64,000 nt of DNA from Seleniivibrio woodruffii (GCF_029267515.1 NZ_JAJUIS010000001.1:248001-312000); one strand, 5' to 3'; counted from the first letter of the stretch, positions 21,100-30,360 are shown. Numbers and translations: made by a program. Notes: generated by a model from the letters alone, not told the origin.

Positions 21100-21974
21100 T
21101 ATTCCTCTTCCGGTTTGCAGTAGCGTATCTTTGTCGGTTTGGACTCGCCGTCTGCATTCACGGCGGTAACTGTTATGTCCAGACAGCTTTTTATCTTTCT
21201 GGGATAGATAACTGATGTGTTCTGCGTTGTAAACGTTTCACATGAAACATTTTCGCACGCTTTAACGTTATATGTGCCGGCATTTTCCGAATCAGACCAT
21301 GCTATGCGCACGTCAGGTCCGATGTTAAGCACTGTCACAGCCGTCACAGGTGCCGGGGGAGTGAGCACCCTGTTTACAGGTAACTCAATGGTATAGGGTG
21401 TACCTCTGTTTCCGTCATAGTCAGAGAGGATAAGGAAAAATTTGTTGTCAACAACTGCCACGACGGGAAAAGTTATTGTCTTTCCTCCTGTCTGGGCAAT
21501 GGTTTTTCCGCCTGAATAGACGTCGAAACGGGTAAATTTATCTTCGGTCTCAATGTTGACGCGATAAATTTCACCCTCTTTGTGATATTCGGCGGAAGCA
21601 ACCTTCATGGGTTTTGCGTATATCACTTTTGCCAGATACGGTTCGGAGAGCACACCGTATTTAATGGACTTTTTACGGAGCCTGTAGAAATATTTTTCGC
21701 CGGTTTTTACATTTTCATCAATAAAGACCGATTTAGGGTCAATGAGTTTAAGAGGCGAGAACACAGAGCACTCCTCCCCTTCGGATGTTCCCTTTTCTAT
21801 GAAGAGCAGGTCTGATTCCTGATTTTCAATGCGCACGCCCTCGTCTGCAACTGAGACAAAAACTGCTGACGGCGGAGCCATATCCGCAAGGACGCTTTTC
21901 GGAATGGGGTCTGTTTTTTTACCGCATCCTGCAAGCAGGATAAAAAGTGCGATGATAAGGTTAACGTATTTCAT
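21099..21974 (-). CDS. lipoprotein with fibronectin-type-III-like C-terminus, function unknown
   Basis: The 291-residue protein has a signal peptide ending in lipobox LLAGC with lipidated Cys17 followed by GKKTDP, so it is probably anchored at the outer membrane. Two beta-rich regions follow; the last 90 residues ([30 protein letters not shown]) look like a fibronectin type III domain. It overlaps argH by 14 bases and der by one base. A short lipoprotein gene next to argH-type genes is common in Proteobacteria (LptM-like), but this one is much longer. A near-perfect parS sequence lies inside it at 21234-21249. Confidence 0.75.
   Translation of the reverse strand: MKYVNLIIALFILLAGCGKKTDPIPKSVLADMAPPSAVFVSVADEGVRIENQESDLLFIEKGTSEGEECSVFSPLKLIDPKSVFIDENVKTGEKYFYRLRKKSIKYGVLSEPYLAKVIYAKPMKVASAEYHKEGEIYRVNIETEDKFTRFDVYSGGKTIAQTGGKTITFPVVAVVDNKFFLILSDYDGNRGTPYTIELPVNRVLTPPAPVTAVTVLNIGPDVRIAWSDSENAGTYNVKACENVSCETFTTQNTSVIYPRKIKSCLDITVTAVNADGESKPTKIRYCKPEEE
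21234..21249. promoter_or_regulatory. parS-like site, 14 of 16 matches
   Basis: CGTTTCACATGAAACA differs from the parS consensus found at 7287-7302 by two bases, one at the edge and one at the centre. It is inside the lipoprotein coding sequence. Known chromosomal ParB proteins tolerate one or two mismatches at some positions, so it may be a secondary site. Confidence 0.4.
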
Positions 21975-23346
21975 TTAAGAAGTTTTTCCCGTTGTTAATC
22001 TGGGTTTCAACGGCGGATTTTGCAGTGCCGCCATATGCTTTTCTTGCGTTAACTGATGCCTCAAGTGTTATTGAAGCGTATATATCCGATTCTATCACGT
22101 CTGAAAATCTTTTGAATTCATCAATTGTCAGTTCGCTTATGTCCACGCCCTTTTCAATAGCATACGCAACGGTTGAGCCGACGATATGATGGGACTGTCT
22201 GAACGGAACACCCTTTCGCACAAGGTAGTCTGCGTAGTCGGTGGCTGTGGAATAGCCTGCTGTTGCCGCCTGTTCCATTTTAGGAGTGAGGAGTTTCATT
22301 TTTTCCACCATGGGGGCGAAGATTTTAAGAGACGCCTTTATGGTGTCCACAGCGTCGAATACAGGTTCCTTGTCCTCCTGCATGTCCTTATTGTATGCGA
22401 GGGGCAGTCCCTTCATGGTTGTGAGCATACTTATAAGGCTGCCGTAAACCCTTCCGGTTTTTCCGCGGATAAGCTCCGGCATGTCGGGGTTTTTTTTCTG
22501 CGGCATGATGCTGGAGCCTGTGCAGAAGTCGTCGGAAAGCTCTATGAAGGCGAACTCCGATGTAGAGTAGATTATCAGTTCTTCGGAAAATCTTGAAAGA
22601 TGCATCTGGCAGATTGCGCAGGCAGAGAGAAATTCAATTGCAAAATCCCTGTCGCTGACTGAATCCAGAGTGTTTTCTGTGGGTGCCTGGAAACCAAGCT
22701 CGTTCGCTGTGAAGTGTCTGTCTATGGGGAAAGTTGTTCCCGCAAGCGCACCGGAACCGAGTGGGGAAAAGTCCATGCGCTCAAGACAGTCGGCGAACCT
22801 GCCGTAGTCCCTTCTGAGCATCTGGAAATATGCCATGATGTATTGCGCAAAAAGGATTGGCTGGGCGGTTTGCAGGTGCGTGAAACCTGGCATGTATACG
22901 TCAATGTTCTTTTCAGCTTTGGCGATTATGGTCTCAAGAAGGTTCTCGACAAGCGCCATGGTTTCAGCTATTTCCGCTTTCAGGTACATGCGGAAGTCCA
23001 CAGCAACCTGATCGTTGCGGCTTCTGCCTGTGTGCAGACGTTTTCCGGCATCACCGATTATCTCCGTAAGACGTTTTTCCACAGCCATGTGGATATCTTC
23101 ATCCTCTGTGCGGAACAGAAACTTTCCGGTCTCGATTTCTTCCAGAACCTGTGCCAGTCCCCGTTCGATGTCCTTAACGTCGGTATCGGAGATTATCCCC
23201 TGTTTTCCGAGCATACGGGCATGTGCAAGGCTTCCTTTGATGTCATATTTATAAAATCTTTTGTCAAAGTGGATGGATGCGTTAAATTCTTCCACAAACC
23301 TGTCAGTGGGCAGCGTAAAGCGCCCTGACCACATCTTTTCGGACAT
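21961..23346 (-). CDS. argH: argininosuccinate lyase
   Basis: ArgH cleaves argininosuccinate to arginine and fumarate, the last step of arginine synthesis. The 461-residue protein has the fumarase/aspartase superfamily signature [12 protein letters not shown], the N-terminal WSGRF motif and [10 protein letters not shown]. The ATG at 23344-23346 has an AAGGAGAG upstream on the minus strand. Its 3' end overlaps the lipoprotein start by 14 bases, forming an argH-lipoprotein-der unit. No other arg genes lie nearby. Confidence 0.97.
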   Translation of the reverse strand: MSEKMWSGRFTLPTDRFVEEFNASIHFDKRFYKYDIKGSLAHARMLGKQGIISDTDVKDIERGLAQVLEEIETGKFLFRTEDEDIHMAVEKRLTEIIGDAGKRLHTGRSRNDQVAVDFRMYLKAEIAETMALVENLLETIIAKAEKNIDVYMPGFTHLQTAQPILFAQYIMAYFQMLRRDYGRFADCLERMDFSPLGSGALAGTTFPIDRHFTANELGFQAPTENTLDSVSDRDFAIEFLSACAICQMHLSRFSEELIIYSTSEFAFIELSDDFCTGSSIMPQKKNPDMPELIRGKTGRVYGSLISMLTTMKGLPLAYNKDMQEDKEPVFDAVDTIKASLKIFAPMVEKMKLLTPKMEQAATAGYSTATDYADYLVRKGVPFRQSHHIVGSTVAYAIEKGVDISELTIDEFKRFSDVIESDIYASITLEASVNARKAYGGTAKSAVETQINNGKNFLNEIR

Positions 23347-23431
23347 AATTCGGCTCTCCTTATGAGTTCAAACTTCATATATAGGTAATTTACGGGAATT
23401 AATCCAGATAAAACTTAAAAAGTATAGGTTA

Positions 23432-23459
23432 TTGAATAATTTTCCGTATCGGTTATCAT
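23432..23459 (+). promoter_or_regulatory. predicted sigma-70 promoter for the FUSC-like gene
   Basis: TTGAAT (23432-23437) and TATCAT (23454-23459) are separated by 16 bases, about 25 bases before the start codon at 23485. Each hexamer matches four or five of six consensus bases. Confidence 0.45.
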
Positions 23460-23484
23460 AAATATTACATAAAAGGTGAGGGAT

Positions 23485-23982
23485 ATGATCAGAAGTTTAT
23501 TGAACAACATGTGGGTTAAGCACTCCTTCTGGACAGCAATGGCAGCCATGATATCCCTTTCTACGGCAAAGCTGCTGAGTCTGTCGGAATTTTACTGGGC
23601 GCCCATATCGGCAATAATTGTGATGCAGTCCACTTTGGGGCAGTCGTGGGACACATCCAAACAGAGACTCATCGGCACAGTGATAGGTGCATTATTCGCA
23701 GGAGCTTTTAATTTTGTATTTCCCGATGTGAATACGCTGAATTTCGGGCTGGGGATATTCATCATGGGGATGATATGCTACGGGCTGAAACTCACCATGA
23801 GCGCATACAGGCTCGGCGGTGTGACCTTTGCGATAATCCTTCTGATGCACCACAGCGAGGTGGCATGGAGGATAGGTTTCGACAGGTTTGTGGAGGTTGC
23901 GCTGGGTATCTGCGCGGCTTTGCTGGTCAGTTTTGTAGATAATAAATGTCCGGCGATGAAGGCGTTAAAAAAGGCGGCATGA
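23485..23982 (+). CDS. FUSC-family / aromatic acid exporter-like inner-membrane protein
   Basis: The 165-residue protein consists almost entirely of about five membrane segments. WAPISAIIVMQSTLGQSWDTS followed by RLIGTVIGALFAG is characteristic of the short FUSC_2/ArAE_1 domain. Full-length FUSC exporters have an additional cytoplasmic domain, absent here, so it is a stand-alone membrane domain of unknown cargo. ATG 23485 is preferred, with AAGGTGAG upstream; an in-frame GTG at 23476 lies within that site. It is a single-gene unit converging on dnaJ, whose terminator overlaps its stop codon. Confidence 0.8.
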   Translation: MIRSLLNNMWVKHSFWTAMAAMISLSTAKLLSLSEFYWAPISAIIVMQSTLGQSWDTSKQRLIGTVIGALFAGAFNFVFPDVNTLNFGLGIFIMGMICYGLKLTMSAYRLGGVTFAIILLMHHSEVAWRIGFDRFVEVALGICAALLVSFVDNKCPAMKALKKAA

Positions 23983-23990
23983 AAGCCGCC
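23967..23990 (-). terminator. intrinsic terminator for dnaJ
   Basis: On the minus strand GGCGGC-TTTCAT-GCCGCC is followed by six T residues. The hairpin (plus 23973-23990) contains the stop codon of the convergent FUSC-like gene, so one element serves both ends. Confidence 0.85.
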
Positions 23991-24002
23991 CAGATATAGG
24001 TG

Positions 24003-25121
24003 TTAGCCTTTAAAAAACTCTTTCATCCTGTCCCAGAGTGACTTCTGGGAGTGGTATGTCTCTTCGGTAACCGTCAGGTCAAACTGTTCCAGAAGCTCTT
24101 TCTGGTCTTTCGTAAGCTGTGTGGGCAGAAGCACTTTAAGCTCGATGTTCATGTTGCCTATGCCGATACCCTGAACGTCGGGAAGCCCCTTGCCTTTCAG
24201 AACTATTTTATCGCCGGGCTGAGAACCCGCCTTTATGGTTATTTTTTCATTTCCGTTCAGCGTGGGTATCTCTATAGATTTACCGAGTATAGCATCAACG
24301 AAGGATATGGGCAGTTCCATATATATTTCTCTGCCTTCGCGTTTGAACAGTTTGTGGGGGATAACTGAAACCTCTATGAAAAGGTCGCCAGCGGGACCTC
24401 CGTTACTGCCTGAGTTTCCCTTTCCGGAGAGGCGCATTGTCATGCCGTCCTCTATTCCTGCGGGAACCTTTACGTTGAGCTTAGTTGTGACGCGCTTTGT
24501 GCCTTCGCCGCGGCACTCTTTGCAGAGTTCCTTGATAATCTGTCCGGTACCGCCGCATGTGCCGCAGGGTGTGCTGATGGCAAAAAGTCCCTGTCTGCGC
24601 TGTATGGTGCCTGAGCCGTGGCATGTGGGGCATGTTTCAACAGCTCCGGGTTCTGCGCCTGTGCCGTCGCAGCGGGAGCAGTTCTCTGTTTTGGGTACGT
24701 TGAGTTCCTTTTCGCAGCCGAACGCCGCCTCTTCAAAAGTTATCTCGATGCCCATCTGTATGTTTGTGCCCTTCTGGGGTCTGCGTTTGCGTCTTGTGCT
24801 GCCCGCCGTACCAAAGAAATCGCCGAAGACGTCCCCGAAGAACTCCTCGAAGATGGTGTCGCCGCCGAAACCGCCGCCGCCGCCGAATCCGTTGTTTTTA
24901 TCGTCAAAGACTCTTCCGTACTGATCATACTGCGCACGCTTCGTGCCGTCGGACAGAACGGAATATGCCTCGTTGATTTCTCTGAATTTCTCTTCCGCCT
25001 CTTTGTTCCCCTGATTTCTGTCGGGGTGATACTGCATGGCGAGTTTTCTATATGCTTTTTTCAGTTCGGTTTCTGTGGCGTTTTTGTTGACGCCCAGAGT
25101 TTCGTAGTAATCTTTAGCCAA
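24003..25121 (-). CDS. dnaJ: chaperone protein DnaJ
   Basis: DnaJ is the Hsp40 co-chaperone that delivers clients to DnaK and stimulates its ATPase. The 372-residue protein has the J domain with the HPD motif (YHPDRN), a Gly/Phe-rich linker (about 75-105), four zinc motifs ([32 protein letters not shown]) and the C-terminal substrate domain. It is separated from dnaK by a strong terminator and a REP-like inverted pair, so expression may not simply follow the CIRCE-controlled hrcA-grpE-dnaK unit. Confidence 0.97.
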   Translation of the reverse strand: MAKDYYETLGVNKNATETELKKAYRKLAMQYHPDRNQGNKEAEEKFREINEAYSVLSDGTKRAQYDQYGRVFDDKNNGFGGGGGFGGDTIFEEFFGDVFGDFFGTAGSTRRKRRPQKGTNIQMGIEITFEEAAFGCEKELNVPKTENCSRCDGTGAEPGAVETCPTCHGSGTIQRRQGLFAISTPCGTCGGTGQIIKELCKECRGEGTKRVTTKLNVKVPAGIEDGMTMRLSGKGNSGSNGGPAGDLFIEVSVIPHKLFKREGREIYMELPISFVDAILGKSIEIPTLNGNEKITIKAGSQPGDKIVLKGKGLPDVQGIGIGNMNIELKVLLPTQLTKDQKELLEQFDLTVTEETYHSQKSLWDRMKEFFKG

Positions 25122-25142
25122 GATGCCGCTCCAAGTCTTGTT

Positions 25143-25222
25143 CCCCTCTTTAACAAAGAGGGGTTAGGGGAGATTTATATTATAAATCGCCGCCCATCCC
25201 TTTATAAATGAGGTTGGGAAAT
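25143..25222. repeat. REP-like inverted pair between dnaJ and dnaK
   Basis: 25143-25163 is a perfect 9-bp inverted repeat, CCCCTCTTT-AAC-AAAGAGGGG, followed by GGTTAGGGGAGATTT-like sequence. After ATATTAT a diverged copy begins in the opposite direction (AAATCGCCGCCC... to about 25222). This head-to-head layout resembles repetitive extragenic palindromes mobilised by TnpA-REP transposases. Only this copy is present in the window, so family membership is inferred. Confidence 0.5.
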
Positions 25223-25226
25223 AAAG

Positions 25227-25255
25227 AAAGGGCTGATAAATATTACCAGCCCTTT
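25227..25255 (-). terminator. intrinsic terminator for dnaK
   Basis: AAAGGGCTG (25227-25235) pairs with CAGCCCTTT (25247-25255). On the minus strand the stem is followed by TTTCTTTATTT, immediately after the dnaK stop codon. Confidence 0.85.
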
Positions 25256-25263
25256 TTTGATAA

Positions 25264-27186
25264 TTATTTCTTTTCGTCTTTAACTTCTTCAAACTCGGCG
25301 TCAACCACGTCGTCGGCAGACTTTTGCTGTGTTCCCTCTGTGCCGTCGGGAGACTGAGGTTCCTGCTGCTGTGCCTGAGCCGCTTTATAAATTTCTTCCG
25401 CAAGTTTATGAGCAGCCTTTGTCAGCTCCTCGATTGCGGCGTTGATTGCGGCTGGGTCTTCACCTGCTGATTTCTCTTTCAGGTCGGCAAGAGCTTTTTC
25501 AATAGCTTCTTTTGTCTGCGCATCAACCTTGTCACCGTGTTCGGACAGTGATTTTTCAGTTGAGTATACAAGGGTATCAGCCTGATTTCTCGCTTCGACA
25601 AGCTCTTTTTTCTTCTTGTCTGCGTCGGCGTTAAGCTCTGCGTCTTTGACCATTTTGTTTATCTCTTCATCGGACAGACCGCTTGAAGGAGTGATGCGGA
25701 TGGACTGTTCCTTGCCTGTTCCCTGATCTTTCGCGGAAACGTGGAGGATACCGTTTGCATCTATGTCGAACGTAACTTCGATCTGCGGAACGCCGCGGGG
25801 TGCCGCGGGGATGCCCACGAGGTCGAAACGTCCGATGTGTTTGTTGTCGTTTGCCATTTCACGTTCGCCCTGAAGCACGCTGATGGTAACTGATGTCTGG
25901 CTGTCAGCAGCAGTCGTGAATGTCTGGCTCTGACGTGCGGGTATAGTTGTGTTTCTGGGGATGATCTTGGTCATAACGCCGCCCAGAGTCTCAATTCCCA
26001 GTGACAGAGGCGTTACGTCGAGCAGAAGAACGTCTTTAACGTCGCCCGCAAGAACCGCACCCTGAATAGCCGCGCCCACTGCAACAACTTCATCGGGGTT
26101 GATACCTTTGTGGGGTTCTTTGCCGAAAAATTCTTTAACCTTCTGCTGAACAAGGGGCATACGGGTCATACCGCCGACGAGGATAACCTCGTCAATCTGG
26201 CTTGCGGAGAGACCTGCATCCTGCAGGGCTTTTTTGCAAGGCTCAAGGGAGTTTACCACGAGATCCATAACCAGAGACTCGAATTTTGCTCTGGAAAGTT
26301 TTACCACAAGGTGTTTGGGACCTGTAGCGTCAGCAGTGATGAACGGAAGGTTTATTTCTGTTTCGCCAGCTGTTGAAAGTTCGTGTTTGGCTTTTTCAGC
26401 AGCCTCTTTCAGACGCTGGAGAGCCATTTTGTCGTTGCGCAGGTCGATACCGTTTGATTTCTGGAATTCAGCCACCAGCCACTCGACTACGCGCATATCG
26501 AAGTCGTCACCGCCGAGGAACGTGTCGCCGTTGGTTGATTTAACTTCGAAAACGCCGTCGCCAAGCTCAAGGATGGAGATATCGAAAGTACCGCCGCCAA
26601 GGTCGTATACGGCGATCTTTTCATCATGTTTTTTGTCCAGACCGTATGCAAGAGCAGCCGCTGTGGGCTCGTTGATGATACGGAGCACGTTGAGACCGGC
26701 GATTCTGCCCGCATCTTTCGTAGCCTGACGCTGTGCGTCGTTGAAGTATGCGGGAACGGTGATAACAGCGTCTGTGACTGTTTCGCCGAGGTAGTCCTCA
26801 GCAGTGGATTTCAGCTTCTGAAGTATCATAGCCGAAACTTCCTGAGGAGCGTATTTTTTGCCTTTAACTTCGACCCATGCGTCGTTGTTGTCGGAGCCTA
26901 CAATTTTGTAGGGAAGAACTTTCTTTGCTTTTGCCACTTCGGGCGCGTCAGATTTGCGTCCGATGAGACGTTTGATAGAGAAAATTGTGTTTTCGGGGTT
27001 GGTTATCGCCTGTCTTTTCGCCAGCATACCGACCAGTCTGTCAGAATCTGTGAACGCCACAACTGAAGGGGTGGTAAGCGCGCCTTCGGAGTTTGCGATA
27101 ACTTTAGGCTGTCCGCCCTCCATAATGCTTACGCATGAGTTTGTGGTTCCAAGGTCAATACCGATAACCTTTTTGGATGTTGCCAT
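25264..27186 (-). CDS. dnaK: chaperone protein DnaK (Hsp70)
   Basis: DnaK is the ATP-driven Hsp70 chaperone. The 640-residue protein is full length, with the N-terminal [11 protein letters not shown] phosphate loop, [10 protein letters not shown], the VGGMTRMP segment and a substrate domain ending in an acidic tail rich in Gln, Glu and Asp (VVDAEFEEV). A GGAGGA Shine-Dalgarno precedes the ATG at 27184-27186. It is the third gene of hrcA-grpE-dnaK and is followed by a strong terminator. Confidence 0.98.
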   Translation of the reverse strand: MATSKKVIGIDLGTTNSCVSIMEGGQPKVIANSEGALTTPSVVAFTDSDRLVGMLAKRQAITNPENTIFSIKRLIGRKSDAPEVAKAKKVLPYKIVGSDNNDAWVEVKGKKYAPQEVSAMILQKLKSTAEDYLGETVTDAVITVPAYFNDAQRQATKDAGRIAGLNVLRIINEPTAAALAYGLDKKHDEKIAVYDLGGGTFDISILELGDGVFEVKSTNGDTFLGGDDFDMRVVEWLVAEFQKSNGIDLRNDKMALQRLKEAAEKAKHELSTAGETEINLPFITADATGPKHLVVKLSRAKFESLVMDLVVNSLEPCKKALQDAGLSASQIDEVILVGGMTRMPLVQQKVKEFFGKEPHKGINPDEVVAVGAAIQGAVLAGDVKDVLLLDVTPLSLGIETLGGVMTKIIPRNTTIPARQSQTFTTAADSQTSVTISVLQGEREMANDNKHIGRFDLVGIPAAPRGVPQIEVTFDIDANGILHVSAKDQGTGKEQSIRITPSSGLSDEEINKMVKDAELNADADKKKKELVEARNQADTLVYSTEKSLSEHGDKVDAQTKEAIEKALADLKEKSAGEDPAAINAAIEELTKAAHKLAEEIYKAAQAQQQEPQSPDGTEGTQQKSADDVVDAEFEEVKDEKK

Positions 27187-27213
27187 TGTGTCCTCCTGAG
27201 ATTGTATATCTTA

Positions 27214-27738
27214 TTACTTATTCCTTTTGTTGACCTTCACTTTTGAGGGGCGAACCACTCTTCCGTGGAGGGTGTATCCTTTCTGAAGTACCATCAGTAC
27301 TTTGTTGTCGTCATATTCTTCATTGCAGTCAACCATCAGCGCCTCGTGGAACTGGGGATTGAAGTCGTCGCCGATGTTAAGCTCTATCTCTTTCAGTCCG
27401 TATTTTTCAAGGGTCTCACTCATCTGTTTCAGCGTGAGCTGAACGCCCTCTTTAAGAGCCTCCACCGGATTTTCACCGGAGATGTGACTGAGCGCCATCT
27501 CGAAGTTGTCCATAACCGGGAACAGGGCGGATATCAGGTTCAGGTTGGAGTATTTCAGTTTGTCGTCGAACTCCTTTGTGAGCCTTTTGCGTACGTTGTC
27601 CATTTCGGCAAGGGAACGCAGTTCGCTGTCTTTCGCCGCCGCCAGAGACTCGGCGAGTCTTTCATTCTGCTCACGCAGAAGGGTCAGTTCGTCTTTCGGC
27701 GTCTCTTCCTGCTGCTCTTTGTTTTCCATCTCTTCCAT
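27214..27738 (-). CDS. grpE: nucleotide exchange factor GrpE
   Basis: GrpE exchanges ADP for ATP on DnaK and acts as a homodimer. The 174-residue protein has a Glu/Lys/Gln-rich charged start, a long coiled-coil helix (about 20-75), and the signature region FNPQFHEALM...VLQKGYTLHGRVVRPSKVKV in the C-terminal beta domain. It sits between hrcA and dnaK with short gaps of 17 and 27 bases. Confidence 0.95.
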   Translation of the reverse strand: MEEMENKEQQEETPKDELTLLREQNERLAESLAAAKDSELRSLAEMDNVRKRLTKEFDDKLKYSNLNLISALFPVMDNFEMALSHISGENPVEALKEGVQLTLKQMSETLEKYGLKEIELNIGDDFNPQFHEALMVDCNEEYDDNKVLMVLQKGYTLHGRVVRPSKVKVNKRNK

Positions 27739-27755
27739 TATCTATTTCCTCTTGT

Positions 27756-28793
27756 TTATTTCTCTAAAAATTTGCCCATAATGCCCGAAACGAGTTCGGC
27801 GGAGCAGTCCACAACGGAAACAACATCCGTGTAGCGCATCCTCTTGGGTCCGATGATCCCCAGCATTCCGATAACGTTGCCGCCTCTGGAATAGGTCTTG
27901 GTAACAAGTCCCAGTTCGCTCACCTCTGAGCGCCCGATCTCGGACCCGATGAAGATGTTTACCCCTGTAGCGTTCTGGCATTTATCAAGTATGTCGAAGA
28001 TGAATTTTTTCTCTTCAAATGTCTGGAAAAGTCCTTTTAGTCTGGATACGTCACTGAATTCCGGCAGGTCAAGTATGCCTGTCGTGCCGCTTACGATTAT
28101 GTCCTGACCGAAATCACCCTTATTGAATACCCGTTCTGTAACGTTCATGATATTGCGGTATAAGGAGTCCATGCGGTTTTTGTCTTTGCGCATCTCGTCC
28201 AGAACGGCTGTTTTGACCTCCATAAGGCTTTTGTCCATGAAGTGTGTGTTAAGGTAGTTGCTTATCTGGGTCAGGTCGCTGTCGGTTACGTTCGGCGCAA
28301 TGTCTATCATGACATTGTGCACTATGCCCGTTCTGGCGACTATGACAGCCAGCACAGTAGTGCTGTTGAGCCTTATAAATTCAATATGTTTAAGTAGCAT
28401 GGTGTTGAGCTTGGGCGAGATTACAAACCCGACGGAGCGGGTCAGGCGGCTGAGGTTGTCGCTGACCTTTTTGAACATGCCGTTTATGTTTTCAGCGCTG
28501 CAATCGTTTTTAAGCTGTTCCATAACAGCTTTGTCGGAAAGGCTGAAAGTGACCAGCTTGTCTATATAATATCTGTAACCCTCGTCCGAAGGTATTCTGC
28601 CCGCAGATGTATGGGGCTGAAGAATGTACCCTTTTTCCTCCAGATCGCTCATTATGTTGCGTATGGAGGCGGGACCGAGCTTCAGCGGACCTGTCTTTGA
28701 GATGTGCCTTGAGCCGACAGGTTCATTGCTCTGCACAAACTCCTCAATGATTGTTTTAAGTACGGCTTCTTCTCTGTCGTTCAGGAAATTCAT
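27756..28793 (-). CDS. hrcA: heat-inducible transcription repressor HrcA
   Basis: HrcA represses heat-shock genes by binding CIRCE. The 345-residue protein has a winged helix N-terminus (REEAVLKTIIEEFVQS, GSRHIS, GPASIRNIMSDLEEKGY), the QPHTSAGRIPSDEGYRYY signature and the C-terminal GAF-like domain ending IIGPKRMRY. A CIRCE element and consensus promoter lie directly upstream, so autoregulation is expected. Confidence 0.97.
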   Translation of the reverse strand: MNFLNDREEAVLKTIIEEFVQSNEPVGSRHISKTGPLKLGPASIRNIMSDLEEKGYILQPHTSAGRIPSDEGYRYYIDKLVTFSLSDKAVMEQLKNDCSAENINGMFKKVSDNLSRLTRSVGFVISPKLNTMLLKHIEFIRLNSTTVLAVIVARTGIVHNVMIDIAPNVTDSDLTQISNYLNTHFMDKSLMEVKTAVLDEMRKDKNRMDSLYRNIMNVTERVFNKGDFGQDIIVSGTTGILDLPEFSDVSRLKGLFQTFEEKKFIFDILDKCQNATGVNIFIGSEIGRSEVSELGLVTKTYSRGGNVIGMLGIIGPKRMRYTDVVSVVDCSAELVSGIMGKFLEK

Positions 28794-28809
28794 TGCTCAC
28801 ACCGTTTTG

Positions 28810-28836
28810 TTAGCACTCATTGGCAAGGAGTGCTAA
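28810..28836. promoter_or_regulatory. CIRCE operator (HrcA binding site), perfect
   Basis: TTAGCACTC, nine spacer bases, then GAGTGCTAA exactly match the CIRCE consensus. It lies 17 bases before the hrcA start and directly downstream of the promoter -10 box. Confidence 0.97.
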
Positions 28837-28841
28837 AGCAT

Positions 28842-28870
28842 AGAATATGAGTTGAGTCTGTTGCTGTCAA
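28842..28870 (-). promoter_or_regulatory. sigma-70 promoter of hrcA-grpE-dnaK
   Basis: Read on the minus strand, TTGACA (plus 28865-28870) and TATTCT (plus 28842-28847) are separated by exactly 17 bases. CIRCE overlaps the expected transcription start, as in other HrcA-controlled operons. Confidence 0.88.
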
Positions 28871-28890
28871 GCCTTTTTTAGTATGTTTTG

Positions 28891-29730
28891 TCAGAGTAAG
28901 TTAAGGATTTTTGCGATGGCTTGAAAAGCGGGGAGCGAGCGCTCTTTTATGAAAAGGTCCGGTGTGCACACCATTGCAGAAGAAGGATCCGGATTGACGG
29001 TTATGATTTTTGAACCGTACTGCTGCATCCGTTTTGCTATGTAATCGTTTGTAGGTATCTGGCTGCTGGAACCTATGAGGAAAACGAGGTCGATGCGTTT
29101 GTGTCTGCTGAGAAAATCATCAAAATGGTTAAGTTGTATATCGTTTTCAATATATTCCCAGTCGCCGAACATCAGTATGTTGGGACGAAGAATGTCTCCG
29201 CATAAAGGGCAGCAGGGCATTGTCAGTGCGGACATGGTGTTTTCGTCCATTTCAAGCAGCGGAACGTCGGTGTTGTTCCGCACACCGTACCGGCATGAGG
29301 AGCCGTTTATACATTGCAGCCGCCACATGCTGCCGTGTATTTCGGTCACTCTGTCCGCCGACATACCGGAGATGATATGGTACCCGTCGGTATTGGTGGT
29401 GTGGACGAAACTGTCTTCAAAAATCTCCGCCGCCATAAGGTTTATGACATGATAGCCGGAGTGCGGAATATTTTTGCGGGCATTGCGCCTGCGCCATTCG
29501 TAAAACGCCCAGCTATGCTGCGGCTGTTTGCGGAAGGACGCGGGGGATGCAAGCTCCTGCGGGAGAAGTCCCTTGTCTTTGAACACCGGAAAATTCTTCC
29601 AGTAGCCGTCGCGGTCTCTGAATGTCGGGATACCGCTGTCGGCGCTCATCCCCGCCCCTGTCAGAAAAAGGCAGGTCTTCGAATTTTTAATCAGGCTTTT
29701 CAGTTCGTCGTACATGACATATTTTAGCAT
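28891..29730 (-). CDS. SIR2-family NAD-dependent protein deacylase-like protein
   Basis: Sirtuins remove acyl groups from lysines using NAD. The protein (about 279 residues from 29730) has the NAD motif GAGMSADSGIPTFR, the catalytic His in TEIHGSMW and zinc-ligand pairs around CINGSSC and CCPLCG. Two motifs deviate: the usual TQNID reads TTNTD, and FGE after the zinc domain reads FGD. The start is uncertain: ATGs at 29730 and 29715 both lack a clear ribosome site, and a further upstream frame runs through a hairpin cluster. Activity could be altered, so deacylase function is inferred only. Confidence 0.8.
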   Translation of the reverse strand: MLKYVMYDELKSLIKNSKTCLFLTGAGMSADSGIPTFRDRDGYWKNFPVFKDKGLLPQELASPASFRKQPQHSWAFYEWRRRNARKNIPHSGYHVINLMAAEIFEDSFVHTTNTDGYHIISGMSADRVTEIHGSMWRLQCINGSSCRYGVRNNTDVPLLEMDENTMSALTMPCCPLCGDILRPNILMFGDWEYIENDIQLNHFDDFLSRHKRIDLVFLIGSSSQIPTNDYIAKRMQQYGSKIITVNPDPSSAMVCTPDLFIKERSLPAFQAIAKILNLL

Positions 29731-29741
29731 GAAAATGTCAA

Positions 29742-29833
29742 AAGCACATGGATGTGCTTCGCGGCTTGAGACGAGACGCCTTTGGTGTCGAGTCGAGAGA
29801 AGCGTTGCGAACAAACGACATGGAAGTCGTTTG
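29742..29833. repeat. cluster of three consecutive hairpins
   Basis: Three inverted repeats lie in 92 bases: AAGCACAT-GG-ATGTGCTT (29742-29759), an imperfect 11-bp pair closing on TTT (29770-29794), and CAAACGAC-ATGGAA-GTCGTTTG (29812-29833). The arms differ in sequence, but each centre contains TGG. The cluster sits directly upstream of the sirtuin-like gene and could be its leader or an intergenic repeat. Confidence 0.5.
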
Positions 29834-29847
29834 AGAGTGTATAATTG

Positions 29848-29872
29848 AAAAAGGGCGACATTTCTGCCGCCC
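29848..29872 (-). terminator. intrinsic terminator for the DUF2917 gene
   Basis: On the minus strand a GGGCG/CGCCC stem with an extra C-G pair and a 6-base loop is followed by TTTTT. It lies downstream of the DUF2917 gene. Confidence 0.6.
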
Positions 29873-29941
29873 CTTTCCTACGCTTGAAGAGATAAGGAGG
29901 ATGTATGTGTAAAGGCGCGGTGCGCCCCACTTAATCGTATT

Positions 29942-30208
29942 CTAGTTGTTGTCCGCCGTCATTGTATGGGGATGTGGCATATCCGCCATGACTGTGACAA
30001 AAGACACGCTGTCTGCGAGAGCTTCAACGACAACCTTGTCGGATGCGATGATGTGGAGTTCCTTGCCTGCGTAAAGCACACGGTCGCCCAGTGCGTTTCC
30101 TGCAGTTATCCATAATGAACCCTCGCTGCAATAGATGCTGATTGATTTTGCGTCTTCAAAACCTTTGGTCTGAAACCGTTTTAATCTTAGCTCCTGTCTG
30201 CTTGTCAT
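29942..30208 (-). CDS. DUF2917 domain small protein
   Basis: The 88-residue protein has the short beta-rich DUF2917 pattern (ISIYCSEGSLWITAGNALGD then RVLYAGKELHI, VVVEAL), a cupin-like strand series seen in small bacterial proteins of unknown role. A His/Met-rich segment (ADMPHPHTM) near the C-terminus could bind metal, but this is speculative. The ATG at 30206-30208 has GAGGTGG upstream. It is transcribed away from the MocR-type regulator across a 213-base region with three ATAACAG repeats, so that regulator may control it. Confidence 0.8.
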   Translation of the reverse strand: MTSRQELRLKRFQTKGFEDAKSISIYCSEGSLWITAGNALGDRVLYAGKELHIIASDKVVVEALADSVSFVTVMADMPHPHTMTADNN

Positions 30209-30360
30209 GATGCCACCTCATGTTTCGGAATTAAGTGTTCGCCCTATGGTGATTCTTATATTCTAAAAAATCGTTAATTACCATCGGTCTTTTTGAAAGC
30301 CAGCCTTCTGAATTTCAAAAGCCTCTTCTGCTGCCCACTTTCTGATTGTAAAATACAGCA

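Noticed and set aside
20152-21123. 323-codon plus-strand open frame over der
   Set aside because: It is exactly antisense to the conserved Der GTPase, lacks a ribosome site and shows no domain; it arises from codon bias on the opposite strand.
24235-24924. 229-codon plus-strand open frame over dnaJ
   Set aside because: Antisense to the zinc-finger and Gly-rich regions of DnaJ; its Ser/Pro/Arg-rich composition mirrors those repeats.
29724-29930. 68-codon minus-strand frame upstream of the sirtuin-like gene
   Set aside because: It runs through the three-hairpin cluster and a terminator stem, with no recognisable protein features.
29905-29934. 9-codon plus-strand frame after a strong AAGGAGG (29894-29900)
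   Set aside because: The ribosome site is good, but spacing is only four bases and the frame overlaps a GGCGC-GGT-GCGCC hairpin; too short to support.
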